A DNA stretch of 64,000 bases. It comes from Neolentinus lepideus HHB14362 ss-1. Taxonomy: Eukaryota > Basidiomycota > Agaricomycetes > Gloeophyllales > Gloeophyllaceae. The stretch lies in NCBI GenBank assembly GCA_001632425.1, contig KV425557.1, forward strand, positions 248,001 to 312,000. The letters are read 5' to 3'. Made by a program: the position numbers and the translations under genes. Positions 45,389 to 55,587 of this stretch are shown here, piece by piece (the first letter of the stretch is position 1; the number at the start of each line of letters is the position of its first letter). The notes below the pieces were generated by a model that was not told where the DNA came from, did not search any database, and saw only the letters and a list, made by a program, of their open reading frames with translations.

Positions 45389-48300
45389 TTACGAACTGTG
45401 TGCCATGGTGCCAAGCATATACTCCAGTCGTTCTTCCACAGTCCAATTCATCTCAGCCTCGGAATGATCAGGACCGCCACGAGACGCAAAATTGAATGAC
45501 CCGGCATCCATACCACGAGACAAGTTCTCAATAAGACGGCCAATCTGCGCAGGAGAACTGTAGAAGACCTGCGGATACTGTTAGCCATTTACGTACCATT
45601 ATAAGGGACAGTAACTTACCTTCGTTTCCGGACGATTCTGGCCGAGAGGGGTTTTCTTGGAAAGATACGATGTGCTACTACTCTTCGATGATTTCCTGCC
45701 GTGCTCCTTGAAAAAGACCTGCATTCCGTCCTGACTGGAGTCGTGCAAAGAATACTCTGACAGGAAGCTTGCTCGACTGGCATATATGGACTCGCCGTCG
45801 TCGTCACGCAATCCGTTCACGATTGACCTAACGCATATGTCAATGAACGCTTTTACATTTAAAGCAGTGAGAGTCCAACGAACCAGATAGTCTCGCCGTT
45901 TGCCATCTCAACCACTTCAATAGCCGGCGGTGGCTCGGTGGTCGACGGGCGCCCGGAGGGTTTATCATTAGCGCCTGGGGGCTCGGTAGCATGCGCTACT
46001 GGGCCCTTGCCCTCGCCAGCGTACATCTCGTACCTACCACATGTGTCAGAGCAAAACTGGCAAACGTGGACACCATCTACTCACAACGAATCATAAGCAG
46101 AACTTGACTTCTCCATCTGTCCTGCGGAAGCTGATCCAGGTACTTGGAGACTGTTCTCGGATGCCACTGCTGAGAGAGTCATAGGTAGCTGCGGTACCGG
46201 TGGTGATGCATCCTCAGAGAAGCGTCGCGAAGTAGGTGACTTCGGTGGCGGAGGCGTAGGAGCGCGATCATGGACCGACCGATTCGATTGTGCTGAGGTC
46301 GTACTGGCAGGACGACGCCGCTTTGAACTCTTGCGGGTCAAAAAACTCAGGTCGAACGTAGAAGCTCTTGTATCTGACGGCATGATAATAGTCCGACGTA
46401 CGATAGCATTCGTCCTTGCATCATCCTCAGCTTCAATGTGACGACTAGTTTCATTATCCTGGGTCTCCGCACGACTTTCCGCTCGGCTGCGCAAGGACAA
46501 CTTTCTCGCTATGTTCTCACTTGGCCGAGCAAAATAACTATCAAGGCTAGGCCTGCCATCAGACTGAAGCGGAGATCTTGCTCTGTCCCATGTGAAGGGC
46601 TTTTGGCTTCGGATGCTCCGTGCGTTAGATGTATTTCTAGTCAACCTGGAACCAAGCGGACGGGAGGACGTTGAGGAAGACCGGACCAACAAATCGCTGA
46701 CATCCTCTGGATTGAGACCCAGGTCCTCGGCAGCGTCAAAAAGCTGCTGCAAGGCCTTCTCATCGGCTTGGTTGGGCATTGAAGCACCTGACACTGAAAG
46801 ATTTGATTGTTCCTTTGGAGTTGAAGGATTCACCCTTGGAGTGGGAGTACGAGAATCTGTCGGCGATGCGAGCGGGAATTTGGTATTGAAAGCCGGCGCA
46901 GACTGTGTTTGGCTAAGGAAGGTGCGATCACTAGGTGAAAGCGTGACGGAGGATGCAGCCGCGGAAGGTGACGCTACCGGCACCAGTCGCTCTTGTTCAG
47001 TTGTCATGTCAGCATTCCGAGGCTTACGCCACCTTGAAATTAGTCCTTTGAATCCAGGAGCTGATGCAGGAGGGCTAGTCACAGAGAACGTGGGATTTGT
47101 CGGCTCCATGGCACTCAAAGGTGGCTGTATACTGGGCAGTCCTTCCACCACGTGATCATCACGAGAAGGCGATGATGACTGATTCGGTCTAAGGTCCAGA
47201 GGGAAGGGCGTAATCTCTTCTCCATTCAACGCAGGAGGCCTATGACGGAAGGTGCCTCTGATCTTGCGTATGCGCTGTCCGATCTTGGAGCTACTCGCCA
47301 TTTGGGCCGGGGCTAGCGTAGGGGAAGCATTCGGAAGAGGGATGGTGTCAACACTTGTCGACGCCAGGACAAGATGGGGGGAAGAGATCTGACTGCGATT
47401 AATTGGTTTACGTGATTCACGCAGTTTTGAGTTGGAAGGTATTTTTCGCAAAGCCGCGGTTGCTTCCTCAGCCCGTCGCTGTACATCTTTTGCCAGTTCC
47501 GTAGGATCAACCAGCAAGGGACTCTTAGAAGAAATCTGCATAACAGCAGAATGCGACTCGAAAGCTGGCGTTGGCGGGAGTACATTATTCACATCTAAGG
47601 TGGTATCATCTGTGGGTGTGGCTCCTGGGGACGTGGCCAAGGCCGGCGGAAGTATTTCAACATCAACGTCCGCCTGGGACGGCACAACAGCGGGACCAGG
47701 GAGTATTTTCCCCGAATCTCCCGAGCCAAAAAGGACGTCATCGAGATCCCTTCTACGGCGGTGAGGACTAGAAGGGGAAGAGGGCTCAAGTGGCGTAGAT
47801 GGCAGCACGTCCACTCCTGCCTTCGGACTTTCCAAAGCGTCCAGATCAATGGCCTTGGACCGGGGTGATTGTATACTATCAATCACTGAATTCAACAACG
47901 CGTTAGCTTTAGCATAATTATCCCGGTTTGATGCACGGCCAGGAGAAGAAGGAACTGATGTTTGAGGAGCAGGACTCGTAGCCTAGTACAACCGTTAAAC
48001 TTCGTATAACTAATTTCCATGGCGATCTACTCACCCTGTTCTCAGCAGCCACGACAGAGTGTGAGGTTGACGGTCTTCGACGTCTTAGAGATGGCGGTCG
48101 ACTCTCAGGGGTCGTCGTTTTGTAGACAGTTGCCTTGACAAGCTTATCCTGTATCGCGGCAAAGTCTGACTTGGTTAACCCGGCATATCGTCGGATGATC
48201 GCTTCCGGATCCCAATCATCGTCGGCATAGCTGCCAGCCGCCGTAGAAGTGCTGCTTTCGCCTACCAAGTCGTGCCAGACCGGCTCCTCGGGATCGAGAT

Positions 48301-50715
48301 CTTTGAATAGCCCATAGACGCGGTCTCTCTTACCTTCCTCGTCCCACGAATGATAGCTAGACCCAGCTGATTCGAGAGATGAGTGAGAAGAGTTCGCCAT
48401 TGGTGAGAATGCTAGGCGATTAGGAGAGAAGGGAGAAGATGGTGGACTTCTTCCAGTCGAATAAACGTCGCCATTCGTGTAACGAGCATCGCTGTCGACA
48501 AATGCAGGAGAGACAGAGGACCGTGCGATACTCTGTGTAGGAGTGGGAGAACGAGCCGGACGAGTGGCCATCAAGATAGGGGAGCCCAATTCACCGGAGA
48601 TGGATGAAGGAGGTCTATTATCCAACGAAGCCGTGCCATCAAAGCGGGACATTATACTGGGGTTGCCACCATCAATCAGTGGGGAGTCCGGAAGTGCGGG
48701 CGAGCGCAGCGATCGACTTGTCGACTTCCTCTCTACATTTGCATGAAGATCCGTGTTAGTATCTGTATCGCTCATGGCACTCTCAGATCTGCTACGTCCG
48801 GATACGCTGCTATGTCCAGATACGCTGCTACCTTGTCCGTTGCTCTTGGACGCCACAGTGCTGGTAGATGTGTTCCATCTGATGTTAGATGGAGTACCAG
48901 GACGAGAGGACGGTCCATTCCGCTGATAACCATTACCGGTAAACGGTGATACGGGTCTTCTTCCGACTTGGGTAGAGTCGCCGTTTGCATGGTCCCCTGA
49001 TGGCTCGTCCCCATTCTTCTGCCTATCATCGGGGGTAAATCTTCCATTGATACTCCTACAGGTGAAGAGTGGGGTTCCTCCTAAGGGCGAGCCAACACGA
49101 GGTGGACGAGTGACAGTAGATGCATTAGAGTCCCTTCGCACAATGCCGTTTGCAATGTTAGATGATATACTGTGTGAAGGTCGCTCAGTAAAGCCGGGCT
49201 GCAATGGAGACATTGCGCGTGGCGTCGTGGAATGTGATCGGCCCTGATCGTCTGAGTCCATCGCAGTGTCGCGAGGAGTCATAGGCCGAGGCATTCCAGG
49301 AATGTAGCCAGGAAGTCTAGGGGAGGTGGCCCCCGACCGTGAGTGTGGAGCAGGTGAACCGCGCCGAGCTTCAACGTCGAGCGGACGGACAGATTTGTCA
49401 GAAGACAGAGCTGTTGGTGTCGTGAGCTGCTCAGAAGAATATGACAGTTTACGAGGACGATCAGACGGCTGTGATAAAAGATGCTAAACACGTGGAGGCG
49501 TACGGATAATGCGCTTAGAACTCACTTTACTAAGCCCAGCACCTTTCTCCGAGGCGACAGGAACCACAGGGTTGGAACGAGGCATGACAATCTCATCCTC
49601 AGCCTCCTCTTCCATCTCCCGAATGACATCTTCCAAGGCGATGGACATGTTAACAAGCTCTGCAGGCGTGAATGCTCTGGAAGGTCTTTTTTCTGACGCG
49701 CTCGATCTCTGGGAAGAAATAGATCCATCATCCATAGGCGTGGTAGCACTTAATTGTGTAGGGCGAGCAAGGGGAGTCTTGTCATTAGGACTCGAGGTGA
49801 CGGATGCGGACACCGAATCGGTGCCTCTGTTCTCCGGCGTGGTGGGTCTCAGACTGTCTGTATACACGGAGTCATTCCCGTCCCCTCTCCAGCCAGGACT
49901 CACGTTTCCACTCCCTGATGTCTCTGTCGGCGCAGCAGATACTGCACTACGACTACTGCCGACACTCCGCTGCGAGGATATGCTTCTTAGGTAGCCGTAA
50001 TCCGATCGAAGACGAGATGACCCGAAAATGTTGTTGCTGTATCTCTTGCTCGGGCGTCCGCTCGAACGGGGAGAAGATGGAGAGTACTGAAGAGAGCTAG
50101 AATTCGTAGTGGTGGTAGAGCGCATGGAGTGTCGGCCGTCGCCCGTGTCAACAGAAGACTCAGCCATAGAATCAGCAGAACTATTTCCATCCCGGATTGA
50201 TGACGTCCCATATTTCATCCGCAGCCTCAAGGATTCCAAAACCATTTCCTCCTGCTCCTCACTCAACTGATTCTCGGCCCCTTTTGCCCTCTGTTCGGCG
50301 ATGCGACTGCGTAACTCGTCTAACGACAATGGGGTCCCGGAGGGTGAACGCAGGAGTGAAAACCGCCGAGAAAGGCTGACACCGTGCGGTTAGTATCACC
50401 TCGCTGCATGCGAAACATGGCTCTCACTCTGGCAAGATGAGTGAAGTACGGAAATCACTTTCAGGGGGTAAACCGGGTAGACCAACACTGGCTGAATCGT
50501 CCGCAGAGGTTTGCGACTGGTATGACACCTCTGAGGTCGTCCGAGCCCTCACCAAGTCGGGGACCAGGCCACGTTTAACGTCCGACTTCTTCCTACAAGA
50601 CGGTAACCACGGATGGGTTCAGAGTAGTCGGAAGGGATTATGGCGCCGATAGTAATTAGTGATTTATGTTCCTCTGACAAGCCCGCGTATCAGGAACTAA
50701 CCGGAAACGATGCAT
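45389..50715 (-). CDS. large disordered Ser/Pro/Thr-rich protein (1,632 residues), function unknown
   Basis: Eight exons (50715-50702, 50592-50428, 50375-49526, 49468-48035, 47982-46085, 46033-45884, 45827-45620, 45568-45389) sum to 1,633 codons. The start is a 14-nt exon (MHRFR) joined to KKSDVKRGLVPDL. An early helical segment, LDELRSRIAEQRAKGAENQL then EEQEEMVLESLRLRMKYG, is a likely coiled coil. A second short acidic helix reads VNMSIALEDVIREMEEEAED. A DDDWDPEAIIRRYAGLTKSD motif sits near the middle. Most of the rest is Ser/Pro/Arg-rich with many SP and TP sites, suggesting phosphorylation control. The C-terminus is again ordered: VFYSSPAQIGRLIENLSRGM and WTVEERLEYMLG. I recognise no named family. 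A cytoskeletal or polarity scaffold is possible but is guesswork. Confidence 0.75.
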
Positions 50716-53700
50716 CCTGTCACTTCTTGTTATTCCCCGGAATCAGATTCGGTATCCTCGCAGACAACACGTTTACCGCTGCGCCTTGTGCTGGAAAGTC
50801 ACGTCAGGGTAGGAGTGCTCTGGATAAGATTCCAGGTGCAAATGACTGACAACGTGGTATACACGAGTTGGTGTTCCAGGACCGAGAGAAGATCAAATCC
50901 TATTATGTATAGACCAAGTCCTTGTTACTTGCCGACAATTGTTTCTGATTGGAATTTTGTTTCAAGAGGCAGTGGGTATACAGAATAACGAGAGGAGATA
51001 GCTGGCAGGTAAAGAGTCGCTCAGTGAGAGGTAGGGAGAGACCCCCTGTTAGGAACAGTGACTGCTCCCGCGCTCAAGATTAACTGTCAATACAGGCAAA
51101 TATGGCCCTACATACTACTTTCCTTTTCTGGTTTGCTCAAAGAATGGTTGAGTTGTTACAGCTTAAGTTCGTACTTGGTGGACGCCATTGCAATCTTCTA
51201 GGCTTCAGGCTAGGCGCATAGCTTTCCGGAATGTCCAACCAGATTATTGCATGAATCAGAGAAGTTCATGTTGCGAAATAACGCAAGTAAGTAATCAACC
51301 GCGCAGCATAAGGTCCTGGCACGAGCATGGTAAGCGTACCGACTCCTTGTTGGTGTACTGATCCCGAGCGAAGCTTAAAGCCTTAGAAAAGAGATTTTCT
51401 GACGCGAGAAAGCCGGTCGCTTAGAGCGACATATCTCTCATGCAAGCTTGATCGCCCTTCGTGTGATAAAAATGCCGAAGTCTTTGTGATTCATGAAAGA
51501 ACCAGTGAAGCTGGCCGCTTGATGGGTTTGTTGGCAATCGTGGACCTCGCTCACAGCACTCTTTTCTGTGACAGTTTCAAGCCACGTTTCTAACTCTGGA
51601 TCACCTAGTCTTGGAGCCGCCAAGCTTGATTTTCTGGTTACCATCGTGCCGAATGAGCTAGTCCTCAGGTTGCATTGGACAGTGCTTGCACCTATCAGAG
51701 ACTTATGACGTCTCCAACCAGCCTAATCTACGCTAAAAAGCACGTTGGGTAAGCTCTCGACCCACCTTTAGACTCTAATGTAAACGCGGCACGATAGGAG
51801 AACTACCCGTGCCACCCGTCCCCACTTGCCTCATCGGAAATGGCTAGACATGGGCATGACAGTACGTCCAACACCCAGAGAATCCAACTTGTCCAATCGG
51901 GTCTGACGCATTCCATCGATATTTACCCTCGCTCAACGTTTAGCATTTAAGAGATGACGGGATTCATGATTTCTCGGGACTTACATGACCGCCACATCCC
52001 GCTATTAGCCTGCCTCAAGGCGCAAAACTCCAACCATGGTCGCCTTTGTACTTACCAAGCTTGGAATGAGCCTCATCCTGGCGCCGGTTCCAGACATAAC
52101 ACTCGTATGGTCTTCGCATCGTCTTCAGCAATCTACAAATTGTCATGTCTGGGCTATCTCGTACGGGCGTTCATCTTGATTATCTTAGACTCTCGTTACT
52201 TTCCCTTAATCTAGGCCATCCTGCGGCTAAAAGATTGATCGGAGGTGCGACAATGCTTCTCTTGCCCTGAATTGGATCCACTCTTTCTCCCGATAATGCG
52301 TGTTTGGGAATCTCTCGATGGTGGCACGCGCTGGTATTTCTGTCTGTAGCCTGGGCTTGCACCTCCAACCTTGCGCGCGATTGTGGCTGAACTCGGAGAC
52401 CGCCGTCTAAGCCTGCAAATAAACGAAACGCGTTCTCGTGTTCAACTTCTCTCCAATTCAGCTCCGGCCTTATCCAGTATACTGCAAGACTTCCATCGAG
52501 CATATACACCTACTTTAAAATATCCCATTTCCCACCTTGGACGCGTTCGACACCGTTCGGCCGGAAGGCGTTCTATTCTCGCGTCCCTGCGCGTCCCCTT
52601 TAAGCGCTTGCAGCTTAGTTCGCAGATCCCCGGCGCCCCTTGCCTTGCTATCCGATGCGACTTTGTACCCAAGTCTATATCTTTCTAGGACGCTGGTATA
52701 TGAAATAGCACCGAAATGAACCCTCGAGATTCCGATTCCCCCGTGCGTCATACAGACGCACAAACACGAGACGCGTCCGATTGTCTGATGGTGCTTGTGT
52801 TCGCTGGGTAATATCGACGAGCCTAGACTTGCATCTCAGTTCTCTCGCGCTCATTGGCTGGGGGCCGGGGAAGCGAGCTGGCTATCCAATCAGGTGTGTG
52901 TGGCGGAAGGTGCAGTCCATCCTGCCCTCGAAGTTGACAAGCGCGTCCTGGCATCGTGGAAGGTGATGATGCTTGTATTACGTAGACTTCCGGCCCCCGA
53001 AGCTGTCGGCGTTCCGTTATCCGATCAGGTATGGCATTATGTGACCGTCCGCCATCTGTTAATTGTCTGCGGTCTGGGCCTTTGCCACCCAACGGTGACC
53101 CCTCCTCCTCGTCAGATATCTGGTAAGCCCTCGATTGCCTCTGCTCTATTCTAGGTCTCGCCGGCCACGCAGCTCCAGCAAGCTAGATCCATCCCCGTCT
53201 TGCTATTCTCCCCGAAATGCTGTGAAGGAGATTCCAGAGACTCTGCGACCTGGACAGCTATACTTTGCTTCACACACACGCCGGTGGTGGGCTTTCGGGA
53301 AATCCCCATCTGTTTCATTCGCATGACGGTACGGACCGATGTGCGAGGCGTGTGTTGTGTGTGTAAGTACGAAACCGCTGATATGAACGGCCCATTTTGT
53401 AGGGAAAACATGTCAACATCTGAATGCAAGAAGGTCCATCTCATATTCACTTTGTACGTCCCGCTGTCACCTATCATCCTCCCTACCCCCTTGGGAAATT
53501 AACATAAATCAAATTGTGCTACACGCTCCTTAAATTCAACGGCTCCATGAACGCGAACCAGCCAGCCTGAGGGAAGTCCCACGGATCGATTCTCAGTTGC
53601 CTGTGTCGTTTACACATCGGTGAGTGTGGCCTGTGTTATCAAAGGCCGCGGAATGGAAGACCCGCCACGCTATTAATTTCTCAGCAGACAAACAAGATGT

Positions 53701-53976
53701 GTGTATACCCATTCGCGGGCTGCCGGACTCTGGATCAGCCGGGCCAAAAATGCCAGGACCACTCGAGATCGCCTGTGGCACCGTATTCCCTCGGCCGCGC
53801 CCAAACTGCCGATGAGTCCAAATCTAGAGGCGAGCGTGTGCTAGAAAGGGGAGATTTCCACCTGTACTTGCCTCAGAGGAATGCGTTCGTCAATGTAGCA
53901 TTATTTCTCAGTTTTCGCGTGCCGGCGCAGTCTGATCACATCCTCGCCATGCAGGCAGGTAAGCCCCGTTTTGTTA

Positions 53977-54189
53977 TAGGCTATATGACGGAAGACTCAC
54001 AATTTACTTCCGATTTCTCAGCAGACAGATAGACAAGACTCTTGTATGTTACTGGTCTCTAGCTGAAAACGCGAGGGGCCCATCCCGCCCGCCCGTGTGT
54101 GGCATCATCGGATTACGAATGAAGCGCGTATCGAGTTGACCTTGGGTTGCATCTAGTGAGTCGGCGAACGCCGAAAGGATTTCGTTGCC
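53977..54189. repeat. imperfect direct repeat, copy A
   Basis: Starts at AGGCTATAT, continues through a CACAATTT...CTCAGCAGACAG block, CAAGACTC, GGTCTCTAGCTGAAAA, GTGTGTGGC, GTATCGA and GCGAACGCCG, and ends at ATTTCGTTGCC. The same ordered blocks recur about 265 bp to the right. A shorter relative of the CTCAGCAGACA block also occurs near 53680. Confidence 0.75.
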
Positions 54190-54245
54190 AGTCTGATCAT
54201 CTTCACCTGGCAGGCTCCCGCGAGTGCAGTCGATCCGTTCTGTCA

Positions 54246-54454
54246 CAGGCTATATATAAATAATGCAAGACCCACAATTTGACTCGTATTCCTCAGCAGG
54301 CAGACAAGACTCCTGTTACCGGTCTCTAGCTGAAAATGCGAAGGGGTTCGATCCCGCCCTCCGTGTGTGGCGTCATCGAAGCGAGTATCGATTTAACCTT
54401 GGTTTCAAGCTTCAAGCCTAGTGGGTTAGCGAACGCCGGAAGAATTTCGTTGCC
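54246..54454. repeat. imperfect direct repeat, copy B
   Basis: Second copy of the repeat, with the same blocks in the same order and small indels. It contains GGTTCGATCCC at about 54345, which matches the RNA polymerase III B-box consensus. Copy A has GGGCCCATCCC at the same place, and I can find no convincing A-box or tRNA fold. Confidence 0.75.
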
Positions 54455-54581
54455 TGGCCGGCCAGCTCAGTCTTGGACACATCCTCGTGGACCACCTCGC
54501 GGCGGAGCACACTGTAACGCAGGTATTCCATATCATATAATACAACAACGCATAAACGCGTAACTGCTTCTCAACCCGTGA

Positions 54582-55474
54582 TCACGTCGCGTACCTGGAC
54601 AAACACGCGTCACGAATGCGATAGGGGGAGGATGGCGGACGTCACGCACTTTTTCGTCCACTCGCGCGCGGTCTCGAGGAACTTGGGCTTGTCTTCCTTT
54701 AATTGCTGTTCACGAATCAAATAAAATCAGGTGGTGCGGTAAGAGGGTGTTGGGGTGCGTACGGCGGCGATCTCGGGCTCGAAGGGGTCGTCGGGGCTGG
54801 GGTTGTTGAGTTTCTCTTGGACGACCGAGAGAACTGGGTGGGAGTGAGTGGGGTACGGGGAGAGCGAGGGGGGCGTACCGGTGGACATGGTTATCGCGGG
54901 CTTCCACTGCTCAGGACGTGGTTAGCGAGGCCTGGGAAACGTTGGAGTGGCTCACCTCGTCACGGAGGATGGGGACGCATATGTGGCCCTCGTCGTTGAT
55001 TCCGGGGTGGTAGACCTTTGTGGTGAATGTTACCTAAATGGGGTTTGTACGTAAGCCAAGTCAAAGAGAGTGGCGTGGAGACGCACGGTGGGAGGCTTGA
55101 AAGGAAAGTTGGAGGGAATGACGACCTTGAAGCGGAAGACGCCGTCCTTGTACGGGCTGTCGGACTGAGCGGCGGTCAACGCGGGCCACGAGACAGAGTG
55201 GCAGAGACGCACGGCGGCCTTGATCGCGCAGTTCCACTCGAAGAGGTTGTCGTCGTTTGGCTCGACAGAGAGTCCCTGGAGTGGAACGCGTTAGAGGGCG
55301 TGAAACGGAGCTGGGATGCCTACCTTGATGGGCTTGCTGTGGAGGTCGGCGAGTTCCTGCCGGCGGATGAGCGTTTACTGACAAGTCTGTGATTCGGGTA
55401 CCTTTTGTATGCGTCTGAGGGCGTGTCAGTCAAGCATCCGGACACGGCAGCAACACGCACCTGAGGGCAGTCAT
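54582..55474 (-). CDS. ubiquitin-conjugating enzyme E2 with HPG in place of HPN
   Basis: Ten exons (55474-55461, 55414-55402, 55356-55324, 55275-55213, 55164-55087, 55033-54956, 54906-54879, 54833-54763, 54705-54650, 54594-54582) encode 148 residues, the size of a bare UBC fold. It reads MTALRRIQKELADLHSKPIK, FRFKVVIPSNFPFKPPTVTF, then KVYHPGINDEGHICVPILRD, with the active-site Cys in HICVPIL, and ends TAREWTKKYAT. The canonical HPN motif, whose Asn stabilises the isopeptide transition state, is HPG here, and the usual CLDIL is CVPIL as in UBE2L3-like enzymes. Three exons are only 13-14 nt long. It diverges from the Ash2 gene across about 110 bp. Confidence 0.85.
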
Positions 55475-55587
55475 GGTTGGGAGCGAGGCGCACACCGCCC
55501 GATGGGGAAGAGCAGCGTGGTGGGGTTAGGGGTACCGATCTGCCGGGTCGGGTGAGAGGACGCGGCCATGGTTTCGTCTTGACTGCA
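55475..55587. promoter_or_regulatory. very short divergent promoter between E2 and Ash2-like genes
   Basis: Only about 110 bp, GC-rich, separate the two start codons. Both promoters and 5' UTRs must overlap or extend into the neighbouring gene. No TATA-like sequence is seen. Confidence 0.45.

Larger units (their letters stand above)
50716..54581. other. 3.9-kb intergenic region, no gene recognised
   Basis: Upstream of the large disordered protein (transcribed leftward) and downstream of the E2 gene's 3' end. Scattered short ORFs on both strands have no domain or consistent frame. Pyrimidine-rich blocks occur at about 52440-52620 and 53090-53230. The right end carries the direct repeat described separately. 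It could hold a long promoter or 5' UTR, or a non-coding transcript. Confidence 0.4.

Noticed and set aside
46592..47155. 187-codon + strand ORF within the large disordered-protein gene
   Set aside because: Antisense shadow; no domain, and the minus-strand frame is continuous and in phase with eight exons.
52371..52763. Overlapping ORFs on both strands near 52.5 kb
   Set aside because: Similar-length ORFs in several frames of a balanced-composition stretch, none with a domain or start context.
54320..54370. Possible tRNA gene at the GGTTCGATCCC site
   Set aside because: Only the B-box-like motif fits. The flanking bases do not form a T-arm or acceptor stem and no A-box or anticodon arm can be placed.
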